DNA of 64,000 nucleotides from Vandiemenella viatica (GCA_031002005.1 JARYHS010011408.1:216483473-216547472); one strand, 5' to 3'. Positions 48,644 through 59,850 are shown, counted from the first letter of the stretch. Made by a program: numbers and translations. The notes: generated from the sequence alone by a model not told the origin.

Positions 48644-48714
48644 ATGCCATCTTGTGTTGCATACGGTTGCACAAATAGGCAAGAGAGGAAAGAACCTGGA
48701 ATATCATTTCAAAG
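48644..48714 (+). CDS. First exon of a THAP-domain protein (P-type transposase start)
   Basis: ATG followed by PSCVAYGCTNRQERKEPGISFQ. This has the first two zinc ligands of a THAP C2CH finger (Cys4 and Cys9), and SFQ in place of the usual SFH/SFP turn. The exon ends at an ideal donor AAG|GTAAGT (48712-48720). The remaining ligands (Cys-x2-His) would lie in a following exon, which I cannot find inside the element. An open frame runs upstream from 48476, but the domain boundary fits the ATG at 48644. Confidence 0.65.
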
Positions 48715-49477
48715 GTAAGTTGTATTCTAATAATTGTTGTTGAAGTGGTCAGTGGGAATTGTAAACTGTGGCGCATGTCTATAAATATTTAGTCATAGCT
48801 CTCAATGGGATGATTTTGTTCTCAAATTTTTGTTGGTGTAGTGTAGAAAATCAGCATACCTTGCTATATTGCACATAATGTACTAGCATCATTTTTTAAC
48901 GAGTGTTGAAAATGAGATTTAAAGGGGGCGTGTTTTACATCGCGGTTTAGTTAATTTAGTATTGCGCTTTCCTTCGTCACGTTGTAGTTTATACTGTATG
49001 ATGAAATTAAATGTGTTAAATTATGCTATGCAATCTAGGAATCTTGATGAAGTAAACGATGTTACCGCAAATACAGTTTGCGATTCAAATACGCGTGTGT
49101 GGGTATGTCTACATAGTTTGATTCTGTAACGGCAATTTAATGGAGATTGTGGCTAAGTCTAAATGCAGTCTGTAACAGAATGGTTTTGATGTTCCATAAG
49201 GGACAAAGAATTTATCTATTATTGTTAGTAATTTCATGAGAACCAAGTTAGTGACAAAACGTGTATAGCGATGGAAACTACTTCCACTTCCAGCTATTCC
49301 CAGTTTAGCTTACGATGTATGGTAACAAAATAACTATTTTTATTCTGGTCTAGGCCTCATTTCAACCTAACCACAAGTGGTAGTAAAAACAACTGAAATA
49401 TCCATTCTGCATGTCCACCATGTAATTCATTGTGGCTTTGGCAGAATTAATTTTTAGTCCAAGTCGCATATCAAACC

Positions 49478-49880
49478 AATCCCAGTATATCCCGAAAACT
49501 AAGCAAGATATCGAAAAATTTTATTCTTTATTTTCGATTTGTCTCGTCGTGTTATATAAGAATCGATCATTAAATTTAACTTTTGCGAAATGTTTCTTCT
49601 CCATTTCAACTCAAGACACCTCACTTGATACAGTATATATCTCGAGAACTAGGCGAGATATCGAAAATTTTTATTCTTTATTTTTTATTTTTCTCGTCTT
49701 TTTAAATAAGAATCCGTCATCAAATTTGACTTTGGCCAATGTTTTCTTCTGAATTTAAACCAAAACCATTTCACATTTGAGACAGAATATCTCGAAAACT
49801 AAGCATGATATCAAAAAAATTATTCTTCATTTTTTATTTGTCTCATCGAGTTACATAATAATCCATCTTCAGATTGCGAC
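49478..49880 (+). repeat. Three tandem copies of a ~150-bp module inside the P-type element
   Basis: Each copy runs from a CTCGAAAACTAAGC-like start through GATATC(A)AAAA, an ATTCTTTATTTT tract, a TCTCGTC.. block and AAGAATCC.TCATCA. Copies begin near 49487, 49637 and 49790; the last is partial. The same module occurs in inverted orientation around 17410-17804. Confidence 0.65.
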
Positions 49881-50134
49881 GTTACGTTAATCCTAGAGTC
49901 CCCTTGAGGTTTTTGTACATATACGCCGTGTCTGTATGGGTTAGGCCATGCCTCCCCACTCCTCCTCCGCCCGGCTTCACTTCATTGCGTGGTGAAGGTC
50001 GCTTGCGTCGTCTCCATATATTTCCTTCCTCCATGTTCCGAGCATGCGCGGCAGTTACTCTGACTCAAGGAGAAGACATGTACGCCATTTTCAGATTGCT
50101 GCTACCTACGTGTGCTTTGTAGTGCTTCTTTATA

Positions 50135-51195
50135 ATGTCAGCCGTAATTGAAAATGCCGCCGCCTGTGAAATCAGATCTGTGATTCGTTTTCTAAATGCA
50201 AATAAAGTTAAACCAAAGGAAATTCATCAGCAAATCTGCGAGGTTTACGGACAAAATGCTATGAGTGATTCAATGGTTAGAAGATGGGTCAGACCGTTCA
50301 ATGAAGAACGTTATCAAGTGCACGATGAAGAACGAAGTGGACGCCCGTCTGTGGTTACTGATGAACTGGTTCACACAATTGAAGAGAAGATTAAGCACAA
50401 CCGTAAGTTTACACTTAGTGCCCTTGCTATGGAAGTTCCGCAAATCTCAAGATCACTAATTAATGAAATTGTTACTGAAAAACTGAAATTTCGAAAACTT
50501 TGCTCACGTTGGGTACCCAAAATTCTTACTGAAAAAAAAAACGGATAGGCAGAACTCTTCAGTTTTTGACACGCTACAATGAAGAAGGCGATGGTTTTCT
50601 TTCTCGGATAGTCACGGGGAAGAAACTTGGGTATCGTACGACACCCCTGAAACAAAACGGCAATTAATGGAAAGGAGACATACTTCATCCCCAACGAAGG
50701 TTAAGCCTAAGCAAATCTTGACACCTCGAAAAGTCATGTGCATCGTTTTTTTGGGACAGAAAAGGTGTTTTGCTGATTGATTTCTTGCCACGAGGCCAAA
50801 CAATCAATGCACATGGATACTGCGAGACCATTAAGAAATTGCGCCGCGCAATACAGAAGAAGCGCCGAGGATTACTGTCAAAAGGTGTTTTTTTTCCACG
50901 ATAATGCCCGACTTCACACGGCGAATGTGACCAAACAAATCTTACGGGAATTTCACTGGGACGTGTTTGATCATCCTCCGTACAGCTCGGACCTCAGTTC
51001 TAGCGACTTTCATCTCTTCTTACACCTAAAATCTCTCCTTGGTGGTCACACTTCAACGATGATGACGACCTGAAAGAACATGTTACCACATGGTTGAATA
51101 CACAGGCAGCAACCTTCTATGAAGAAGACGTACAAAAACTTGTGCCAAGCTATGACAAGTGCCTACAAAATTTCGGAAGCTATGTAGAAAAGTAG
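50135..51195 (+). pseudogene. mariner transposase, inactivated
   Basis: Starts MSAVIENAAACEIRSVIRFL, then a helix-turn-helix region containing the typical mariner string QICEVYGQNAMSD.MVRRW and the linker DEERSGRPS. The first frame stays open for 137 codons and breaks at an A-run near 50530. Later parts in other frames show TPETKRQLMERRHTSSPTKVKPKQ, then the DNARLHT block and DHPPYSSDLSSSDFHLF, which belong to the DD34D catalytic region. Several frameshifts and stops mean no functional transposase is encoded. Confidence 0.85.
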
Positions 51196-51289
51196 TTTAA
51201 CAGTTGTAGATTTTTGTACAGTAAATATTTTTTCTGTATCTGGACACGTTTGTTTTATATAACCAAACGGAACTTACCTCGTATTAAGC

Positions 51290-52660
51290 CTAAAGCGTAA
51301 GCTCCAAAACGGACGTTGCTGATAGTTATGAGGACTTTAACAACTCTCATAGACTGCGAATTCAGAGATGGAAACATTATCTGAATTTTCCGAAAGGTTG
51401 AACGTGTGTTATTTTTTTCCAAGTACGGTACCTTCCAAAAATATTAATTTATATTTTTTTATATTAAAGAATTAAATCTTCTACTACTATATTAATGCGA
51501 TGTGCTCCGTTGAATTAATCAATAAACAGTATGGTGTTTAGTAAACTAAACACATTCGTGTCACCCGATTAACCTTTACAGTTTATAAATATCTAACCAA
51601 AACACTGCATTTTTTAAAATAAGTTTTACCGTTAATCCATTCTGATGATCAATGTTGCTGTTGAATTAAATTTATTGGTCGAAGATTTTTACGACAGTTT
51701 CCGAGATGCTAATTGTGCGATCTTTGACTCCTGACACAAGATTTCTATTACTGCTGTGTCAACCTCACTCCTTTGGAAACGATAGCACGAGAATCCGGGT
51801 TTTGAGTGTGCTGATGATAGCCGAAAGCTCTTGTCATGGTTCGCAGATCAAAAAGGACATTATCATTTTCATTATCAGCCAGCTCAATCATTTACTGATG
51901 TGGCATCTTAAAGGCACGATTTCAGGTAGAACATAAGCAGTTTGCTCCAGGTCGAATGGAAATCGGAGATCGTAGGACTGCCCTCCCTAGCTTGGGTTCG
52001 AATAGAGAACAGTGGAGCTAGATACGCGCACTGAGTACTGATGAAACACAAGGCATACAGTATAGATCTTGGATATAGGATGCAGGCATTAATTGAGAGA
52101 CAGCGAGGTGCGGGAGTAATTATTTTTGTTACTTATGTCCTCCAATGAGTTAGTTAGTTCACGATGAAGTTTGTGAGGTATGTACATAATCTCAATATTT
52201 GTGATTTTTTTTAAATATTAGTAAATTTTTATTAGTTATGATTGTAAATACTAACATTGAGTTTTTATGCTCACGGAGTTTCAAGAGAGGAATACGAGAT
52301 CCTTGGTAAAAAAAAAGAACAGTTGAAGAAAAAAAAGGAGTAGTTCAAGAGAAAATGAAATGAGAGAATGCGTGGTTGGGAAAAAGCTTAATGGAGAAGC
52401 TGTGAAAATCCTGGCGAGATTTGTAATGGAAAATATTAGTCTGAGAGCAGAATGATAAAGTTAGTGAATTATGAAAGTTGTATCAGGTAACTGATTGTCA
52501 TTTGAAAATGGAAGATAATAAGGTAAGTGGAAGACTTTTTTGTTTCATGTTGAGATTATAATAAAGAAAGTGGAGTTGATTCATAAGATACATTTGGTAT
52601 GATTTTTTAATAGTAGTTTGATTTACTGCAGTGGTACCTAAGCAAAACCAGCGGTGGACA
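51290..52660. other. No recognisable gene
   Basis: AT-rich. A B-box-like GGGTTCGAATAG near 52005 is the only RNA-polymerase-III-like signal and is not supported by an A box. Confidence 0.5.
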
Positions 52661-52679
52661 TAGAGGGTTAAATAAATAA

Positions 52680-53227
52680 TAATAATAATTTATAAAATTG
52701 CAGTGGAGCACCCGCTTCGGTAGCAATCTCCCTACACCCCCTCCCTTTCCCCTTCCATCCTAGTTTTGCCCTCTACTAATTTTCGCTTTAAATTCTTTAA
52801 GTGTTTCCGGAAAGTTATTCATCACTTCTCTTGGCAATTTATTCCAGTCCCTCACTCCCTTTCCTATGAAAGAAAATTTTCCCACACCCTTATGCCTGAA
52901 ATCAAGTGCCAGCTTGTGGACATGGTCATACTTACCCTTCCAAGCACCTCTCTTAATTTTCCCACCAATATCTTTCCACGCTTCATCACCAGTATAGGCT
53001 TTGTACACTCCCGTGACTCTCTTCACCATCCTTCTATTCTCCAATGAATCCCACTCCAGCTCCTTTATCATATTAGTTACCAATTGTGTTCTGCGGTAAT
53101 TTCCAAAGACAAATCTGGCAGCCCTCCTCTGCACTCTTTCCAAATCCTGTATTTGATACCCAAAATGTGGATCCCAAACTACACCACCATATTCCAGCAG
53201 TGGTCTGACCAAAGTTTTGTACCCCAA
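52680..53227 (-). pseudogene. LINE 3' end with long open RT C-terminal frame
   Basis: A 155-codon minus-strand frame: YKTLVRPLLEYGGVVWDPH, LERVQRRAARFVF, KELEWDSLENRRMVKRVTGVYK, HKLALDFRHKGVGKFSFIGKG, RDWNKLPREVMNNFPE. These are the thumb and tail of CR1/jockey-type LINEs. The 3' side ends in a (TAA)n-type tail at 52668-52692. The 5' side is cut where the Tc1 element begins. It is the best-preserved of three family copies (others at 11985 and 22150). Confidence 0.8.
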
Positions 53228-53279
53228 TTCCCTTACTTCTCTAGTTCTTCCCCATACTCGTCGCCAAGGTACCGGTCGA

Positions 53280-54152
53280 TCACGTCTGACGTTTGAGGAT
53301 CACTTCACATTTGTGGCTACCGTCCGAGGATAAGTAATGGACTCCCTACAAAATTCTGTGTCACCTTGCACCATTGGCAGCAGCCGGGCCAGGGAATTCG
53401 CAAGCTGCCATTAACATCACAATAATGCGACCGGGAAGCATGGACTGCTGATCAATGGTGTCGCATTGTATTTAGCGATGAATGGCGGTTCTGCATGTTT
53501 GGATGACCATCGTCGGCGAGTATGGTGTTGAACTGGAGAGAGGTACCATTCTTCCAATGTTTTGGAGAGACACAGCGGTGTTACTCCTGACTTGATATTG
53601 TAGGGAGCCATCAAGTATGACGTCAAGTCAGGGCTGGTAGTGATTGAGTGAACTCAGGTGCACAACGGTACGTCTCGGACATCTTGCGTCCTCACATGCT
53701 ACTTCTCATGCGACAGTAATGCAGTGCCATTTTTCATCACGGCAATGCTCATCCACACACGGCACCTGATTCTATGAACTGTCCTGCGTGATGTTGAGAT
53801 ACTCCCATGGCTAGTAAGATAACCAGATCTGTCTTCGTTAGAATGAGCTCGCGCGTTATCTCCGTCCCAGTATTGAGGATATGAATGACCATATACAACA
53901 GTAGTAGACCAGCTTCCCTCGGGAAAAGGTACAATGGCTCTATGACACCCTTCCCGAACGAATCAGCGCATCCTCGAAGCCACACCGGGAGCATCGTCAT
54001 ATTGATAAGCGGGTCCGTACTACCTAGTTCATCGTAAATTTGACTTGATTTTGTAATCACCGAAATAACATTACATACTCCGTTATCCCGTGAAGTTTCA
54101 TCTCGTTTCCATCTCCCTTTCTGGGCGCTTCACTTTTTTTTGTCAGGCAGTG
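53280..54152 (+). pseudogene. Tc1-like transposon, 5'-incomplete, transposase decayed
   Basis: Across frames: WCRIVFSDEWRFCMFG (about 53450-53500, first catalytic Asp), YVSDILRPHMLLLMRQ, then GNAHPHTAPDS (about 53730-53770, second Asp block), then PRSHTGSIV. It ends with the terminal inverted repeat CACTTTTTTTTGTCAGGCAGTG at 54131-54152. The left terminus is missing; the copy abuts the LINE. Confidence 0.7.
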
Positions 54153-54500
54153 AATAATATGTTTGGTATCGATTTAATGGGTCTATATTTCACACACTTT
54201 TTAATGATTAAAATGTCTTAGCCTTTCAAAAACGAGTCTGAGGGTTAATATGCTTTTCTGTTGACGGACCTGCAATTAAGTTTTTTCCATCGTGAATTTC
54301 TAGTAGTTGGCCCACGTTTCTTGCAATCAGTGAGGCTAGATAATCATATATCCTTATAAGCTGCAATTTACCACTGTGGTGGACTGGCGAATCTTTTTGT
54401 TTTCGCCCTGTCATTTCCCGAAAGGTAGATATAATTTGTGGGTAAGACTCTAGTCATGTAAATGGTAGTACTTGAAATTGAAAGTCCCAGTAAGTATGTA

Positions 54501-55500
54501 NNNNNNNNNNNNNNNNNNNNNNNNNNNNNNNNNNNNNNNNNNNNNNNNNNNNNNNNNNNNNNNNNNNNNNNNNNNNNNNNNNNNNNNNNNNNNNNNNNNN
54601 NNNNNNNNNNNNNNNNNNNNNNNNNNNNNNNNNNNNNNNNNNNNNNNNNNNNNNNNNNNNNNNNNNNNNNNNNNNNNNNNNNNNNNNNNNNNNNNNNNNN
54701 NNNNNNNNNNNNNNNNNNNNNNNNNNNNNNNNNNNNNNNNNNNNNNNNNNNNNNNNNNNNNNNNNNNNNNNNNNNNNNNNNNNNNNNNNNNNNNNNNNNN
54801 NNNNNNNNNNNNNNNNNNNNNNNNNNNNNNNNNNNNNNNNNNNNNNNNNNNNNNNNNNNNNNNNNNNNNNNNNNNNNNNNNNNNNNNNNNNNNNNNNNNN
54901 NNNNNNNNNNNNNNNNNNNNNNNNNNNNNNNNNNNNNNNNNNNNNNNNNNNNNNNNNNNNNNNNNNNNNNNNNNNNNNNNNNNNNNNNNNNNNNNNNNNN
55001 NNNNNNNNNNNNNNNNNNNNNNNNNNNNNNNNNNNNNNNNNNNNNNNNNNNNNNNNNNNNNNNNNNNNNNNNNNNNNNNNNNNNNNNNNNNNNNNNNNNN
55101 NNNNNNNNNNNNNNNNNNNNNNNNNNNNNNNNNNNNNNNNNNNNNNNNNNNNNNNNNNNNNNNNNNNNNNNNNNNNNNNNNNNNNNNNNNNNNNNNNNNN
55201 NNNNNNNNNNNNNNNNNNNNNNNNNNNNNNNNNNNNNNNNNNNNNNNNNNNNNNNNNNNNNNNNNNNNNNNNNNNNNNNNNNNNNNNNNNNNNNNNNNNN
55301 NNNNNNNNNNNNNNNNNNNNNNNNNNNNNNNNNNNNNNNNNNNNNNNNNNNNNNNNNNNNNNNNNNNNNNNNNNNNNNNNNNNNNNNNNNNNNNNNNNNN
55401 NNNNNNNNNNNNNNNNNNNNNNNNNNNNNNNNNNNNNNNNNNNNNNNNNNNNNNNNNNNNNNNNNNNNNNNNNNNNNNNNNNNNNNNNNNNNNNNNNNNN
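54501..55500. other. Assembly gap (1,000 N)
   Basis: A run of exactly 1,000 N, probably a fixed-size scaffold gap. Open frames across it are meaningless. Confidence 0.99.
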
Positions 55501-56220
55501 GCGTCCACACTAGTCTGTAACACGGCCGTGTGATGGACGGGTTCCTACCTCTTCAATCTCCTTTAACGAATACACTTGGTTGTTTCACGGAATTAACGTT
55601 AAACAATTACCTTAAGAGTGATTTGGGGACCGCAGCAAGGGTTACCACCCGTACTTCAATATAGAGTACTTTATTTTGCGTATGCGTACTTTATAATCTA
55701 CGAAAGCAATAAACTATGTTAAAACACCTTTTTTGCCTGACTGCTGTTATCACCACACTGCTTGATCTATAATGCACAAAAATAGTATTCTAACGCAGTT
55801 TTTGAAAAGTGATCGTCACACTTTACTAAATTGAAAGATTCTCGTGTATCTCTACATAGTCACAATGAAATGTTTAAGCGTCACTCACTTCACATTTAAC
55901 GTGCTTATTTTGGTTGAGGTTTCTTTCGATTAACTTAATATTTCTTTTTAACAAAAAAGAATAAGATTGTTATACATTTTAATTTAAATACAAACTGCAA
56001 AGATTCTGTAAAATAATAATAATTTCGTGTGATCTAAAAATTCCAGTCACAGAGTTTCTTATCAGCCGCGCAATACACCTCTATTATTGTCATCTAATTT
56101 AAAAAGGAGACCTACAGATAAACGTGAATTTTGAACAACTGAGCGTTCTAGCATCTTAGAATTAACAAATCAAAGCTTCGCTAGCGGTGAATGTCAATTT
56201 TAAAACTCATAAAAATTACC

Positions 56221-56294
56221 GTTGAGACAGGGACTTGAACCAGGGACTTTCAGTACCCCAATCGTACGCCGTAACCATCTGAGTGAGTCAAGAG
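56221..56294 (-). repeat. tRNA-like sequence (SINE head or tRNA pseudogene)
   Basis: The minus strand has an A-box-like TCACTCAGATGGTTACGG and a B-box-like GGTTCAAGTCC with tRNA-like spacing, but the acceptor and T arms pair poorly, so I do not call a functional tRNA. Confidence 0.45.
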
Positions 56295-56419
56295 ACAAAT
56301 CTGGATGTAATGAAAAATAAATATTCAAACATAATAAACGCATGTTTTTCAATATAATTTATTTTTGATATCCCAAAACACAAATGCACTTTTATGTGAC
56401 TAAATACACATTTTTCGGT

Positions 56420-56646
56420 ACTTCTAGATTCAGATGCTTGCGGCGTGTGATTTGGATATGGAAGGTCCCCGGTTCAAAATCTCCGTCGACCGCCCTCCCC
56501 CCTCCATCCCACTTGGTGACGTTTCGCAAGAATTCGTGGAGGTACAGTGCCAATGTATCAGTCGGTGTGCCAATGCAAACATGGCGGAGTACAACCAGGA
56601 GGCACCAGAAAAGTTTATAATGCATTTGAAATAATAATAATAATTG
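56420..56646 (+). repeat. Possible second SINE ending in (AAT)n
   Basis: A B-box-like segment GGTTCAAAATC at about 56470, followed by 150 bases of GC-rich sequence and an (AAT)n run at 56629-56646. Single copy here, so the family is not established. Confidence 0.3.
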
Positions 56647-56979
56647 TGTGACAAAGTCGTATATGTACATCTGGTTGACAGCTGAAGAAATTGCTAGCGC
56701 ACGTCTCATGAGCTTCGCAGGCTGCTTTCCTATGTGTTTCATTCTAGAGGTAGATTTGACGATTCCCCGGTACAAACATTACCTTACTGGACCTGTCACC
56801 ACGTCTAGATCACCAATATACACGTAACGCTTGGCTAATGAAATGACTTCTGTCAACCAATGTGATAGGTAGGCTTTCCCAAACTGTTCCTTATGTCTAC
56901 TGATTCTAACATGTACACCAAGTAATGGATTGTCTTTAATATGATAGTGATAGTATAACATCGCTTTGCATTGTAAATT

Positions 56980-57440
56980 AATGTTAACTGTATAAGTAAT
57001 TCAAACCATTAATATGATCCCCATCTACTAAACCCCTCCATATTTCATTCTTTAAAGTTCTATTGAACCGTTCAGTTGCTGATGCCATATGATGAATATG
57101 TGTTGAATAATGGTTAATACCTTTGCTTAAAAATTGGATTGTAAAATTTTTTTCCATTGTCAGGTTGTAAACTTTTAGGAACAATACTATGATTTAGTAT
57201 GCTGTTCATTGCTGCGGCAATCACACTGCTAGTTTTGTTCTTGAGTGGTAGGGCTCATGAAAACTTTGGAAATATATCAATAGTCATCAATATAAACTAC
57301 TGATTTTCCACAATATCAGCTTGGCGTAGACCATGAGTCCTTTGATTATTATACGTCTTCTTGGGAAATTTCTTCCCATCTAATTTAATTAATTGCAATG
57401 GAGTGCATGCTCTGGTAACATATCTAGCAATCTATTCTTC
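56980..57440 (-). pseudogene. Polinton/Maverick- or Ginger-type integrase fragment
   Basis: Minus-strand blocks in order from 57440: HGLRQADIVENQ, LMTIDIFPKFS.ALPLKNKTSSVI, VPKSLQPDNGKKFYNP, INHYST.S, then ATERFNRTLKNEIWRG. These follow the DDE integrase core pattern (D in TIDIF, D in PDNGKKF, E in ERFNRTL). The NHYST..ERFNRTLK wording is typical of cellular-type integrases of Polintons. No other Polinton gene is seen. Frames are broken. Confidence 0.55.
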
Positions 57441-57449
57441 TTCTCATTA

Positions 57450-58350
57450 TTTTTATTACATTAACTCCTTTGAGTGTAAATTCTCCCATCGATGTGCTTT
57501 TACTGTTTATAATTTTTAATTCTTTAATCATTAATGGTAAATTATTTATCAGTTGACTTAGAGGATGTTACTTATACTTTACTGTCGGGTGATTTACCAC
57601 CTATACATATTATTATTGGTAAAGAAATTATAACGTCGTTTCACATGGAGCATTATATCCAAATTTTAAATGATTCAGGCTTATGTCAAGCGCTTTCGGT
57701 GTGGTTATTTAGACGATTGTACTGTCAATGTATCTAGTACATATACATATATGAAACTGCAGCAGTTACCCACCGATACAATAGTTGCAACCATATCACT
57801 TGTATCCATTTTAATTTCTTTAGAAGCACAGCAGTATCACTATTTGCCCCGTCAATGTATCATTTGGATGCAACATTATCTTCTTCGTTGAGAATAACTG
57901 CGTAATAGAGAATTTGCATCATGTTTTGGTAACCTTACATTTCGTTGCTTGCGTAATGGTTGATGCAACTCTTAAACGTAGTTTAGCAAAAACTCGGAAC
58001 AGCGGATTTTTGTTGAGTTTGTTTTTAGAAGTTCTTCTTCGTTCATCGGTGATCAGAATATCACGTAACTATGAATTGTTTTACCGGTAATGTCACGCAA
58101 GAAACTACTATTTTAAGCCATTCTCATGCACTATTACTAAAGCGTAACTTGATCAATATTTCGTGCTGAGACCCACAGACCTTTGAGCACTCAACCATTC
58201 CTCGTACGGTCAGCTTTTCTAGACCGTTTTCCTGATGATATGAAAGAAGTATCTCGCATTCGTTGTTTCAATATATACCTCAATACCTTTCACATTCAGT
58301 TAGATTAAGATTTTAGTAGGACAGCATCTGCCTCCCGTAGAATATTTTAA
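57450..58350. other. No recognisable feature
   Basis: Between the integrase fragment and the Tc1 half. Short plus-strand frames (57534-57737, 57670-57891) have no known motif. It may be further decayed Polinton-type DNA, which I cannot show. Confidence 0.4.
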
Positions 58351-58353
58351 ATA

Positions 58354-59040
58354 CACTGATAGAAAAAAAAAAATGTTACCACCAAAAAGGAGTTGCGCTA
58401 GATAAATGAAAGTTGGTAGGTATGTTTATCTATCTGAAAGATGACGTCGATTCAAATTTTCCGCAAATTACATTAGAGTGGCACTAGTAGCGCCACCATG
58501 AAGGTTTGCTTTAAATACGGACTGTAATGTTCGGGAGCGTTACCTTTGAGATTGGACGTAGTGACAGTGAGTTGGTCAAGAAGACGAAGACGCCATTATC
58601 AACAGCTCACTGAGTTTGAATGAGGTCATATAATAGGGCTGCAAGAAGGTGGATTTTCCTTCAACGATATGTAGAAAGACTTGGCAGGAATGTATCCATT
58701 GTCCATGATTGCTGGCAGCAACGAGAAGGAACAGTCGCAAGAAGACTGTGCTCCGGACGCCCTCGTGGCACTACCGACAGGGAAGATTCGGCGGATGTCT
58801 CTGGAGGATGGGACGGCTTCTGCAGCAGCAATTCGAGCTGTAGTTGGCACCGCAGTGGCGCACTTCCATGGGCAATGGAGGCGCAACGAACTGTTACAGA
58901 TCGGTTATTGGAAGGACAGCTCTGAGCCATACGCTTTGCGGCGTGAATTCCACTTACCACAAACCACCGTCATTTGCGACTTGAATGGTGTCAAGCGAGA
59001 GCTCATTTATAGTGGACGGCCAAGGAATTTTGGGCTATAG
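58354..59040 (+). pseudogene. Tc1-like transposon, 5' half
   Basis: Left terminus CACTGATAGAAAAAAAA after a TA, then a transposase N-terminus in mixed frames: LTEFE.GHIIGLQEGGFSF, LGRNVSIVHDCWQQ, GRPRGTTDRED, TASAAAIRAVVGTAV, TVTDRLLEGQL, HRHLRLEWCQARAH. These are the paired-like DNA-binding domain and the start of the catalytic region. The sequence stops being recognisable just before the VFSDE box. Confidence 0.75.
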
Positions 59041-59586
59041 CTACTAAAACTAGGCAACAGTTGATTGCATATAGCCAAAGCTGAATCCAGGGTAGTTACA
59101 ACAGAGAGTCAAAACAGTTAAAGGCTCTGGAATACAAGCACACAGACAGCATTGGCATCAAAGCGGGTCAGATAGTCAGCAGAATTCTACAGAATTGATC
59201 TGTGACAAGACGTCATTTGGGAGGAAGATAAGGAATCATCACTATTGGCTAGAGTTACTCCCCACTATGGATTCTATGGAGGGGGGAGTTGGACAAAACT
59301 GAGGTGCACGAGCAGAAAGGTGTGGTCGGAACGGGTCGATTCTGTGCGGTTACCGGAGGAACGTCTATAGGGCAGCTATGGAGCTATGGAGCTATTGAAT
59401 GATGTAGCGAGATGAATCACAGTCTGCAGGAGAGGCAGTCGACGTCTACAGCAGCCATTATACTAGGTGGGAGAAAGCCATTGAAGTATAAGTAATGTGG
59501 AAGGCATTTAATAGGGATCAAGCAATGGGAGTTATAGTCTATGAAAGAGTGAAGGGAGTTAGGCATGTCATTATTGTATATAACTG

Positions 59587-59850
59587 ATGTATTGCTCATC
59601 TGTCTGGATAAATAGCGCCCACGTCAAAAAGATCGTCACAGTTTTAAACCAGACAATGCTGATAATTAGCGGATGTATTAAGACCACTCCACTGTACTGG
59701 CTGCCCGTTTTGTGTAACATCGAACCGCCTACAATAAGACGACACACTCTCCTAATTGCCCAATATAATAAGATCTGTCATAACGTGGATCTGCCTATCC
59801 ATGATGTAGCGGATGGGTGTGTGGGCAGATTAATTGCTTACGTTGCATGA
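59587..59850 (+). pseudogene. LINE RT C-terminal fragment
   Basis: MYCSSVWINSAHVKKIVTVLN, IISGCIKTTPLYWLPVL, NIEPPTIRRHTLL and LPIHD match, in order, the region after the RT domain of LINEs (YC.PVW.NSAH, I.GC.K.TP..WLPVL.NI.PP..RR, LPIH). The frame is open for 87 codons. Confidence 0.7.

Larger units (their letters stand above)
48475..50035 (+). mobile_element. P-superfamily DNA transposon, probably internally deleted
   Basis: A 1,561-bp unit. The 23-bp terminal inverted repeats (48475-48497 and 50013-50035) begin CATGGAGGAAGGAAATATA and match at 22 of 23 positions. The insertion is flanked by a perfect 8-bp direct repeat TTCCGAGC (48467-48474 and 50036-50043). P elements are known for termini starting CATG, 8-bp GC-rich target duplications and a transposase with an N-terminal THAP domain; a THAP start with a splice donor is present here. 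No downstream transposase exons are recognisable in the remaining 1.3 kb, so this is most likely a non-autonomous derivative. Confidence 0.8.
48402..51283 (+). mobile_element. mariner element split by a P-superfamily insertion
   Basis: Left terminus after a TA at 48402 (TACGAGGGTCGTCC..AAGTAAGTTCCGTTT) and an inverted right terminus ending at a TA at 51283 (AAACGGAACTTACCTCGTA on the plus strand). The right TIR lacks 13 bases present in the left one. The interval is 2,882 bp. Removing the nested element (1,561 bp) and one 8-bp target copy leaves 1,313 bp, the expected size of a mariner. The transposase lies 3' of the insertion. Confidence 0.85.

Noticed and set aside
51940..52030. Possible SINE or tRNA near a GGGTTCGAAT segment
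   Set aside because: Only a B-box-like string, with no A box at the right distance and no family match.
54368..55533. Long open frames of 350-380 codons
   Set aside because: They run through 1,000 N and have no real coding content.
56221..56294. Functional tRNA gene on the minus strand
   Set aside because: A- and B-box-like segments are present but acceptor and T arms do not pair well; better read as SINE head or pseudogene.
58620..58960. Minus-strand frames of 86-99 codons over the Tc1 5' half
   Set aside because: Antisense shadows; the plus strand carries the recognisable transposase blocks.
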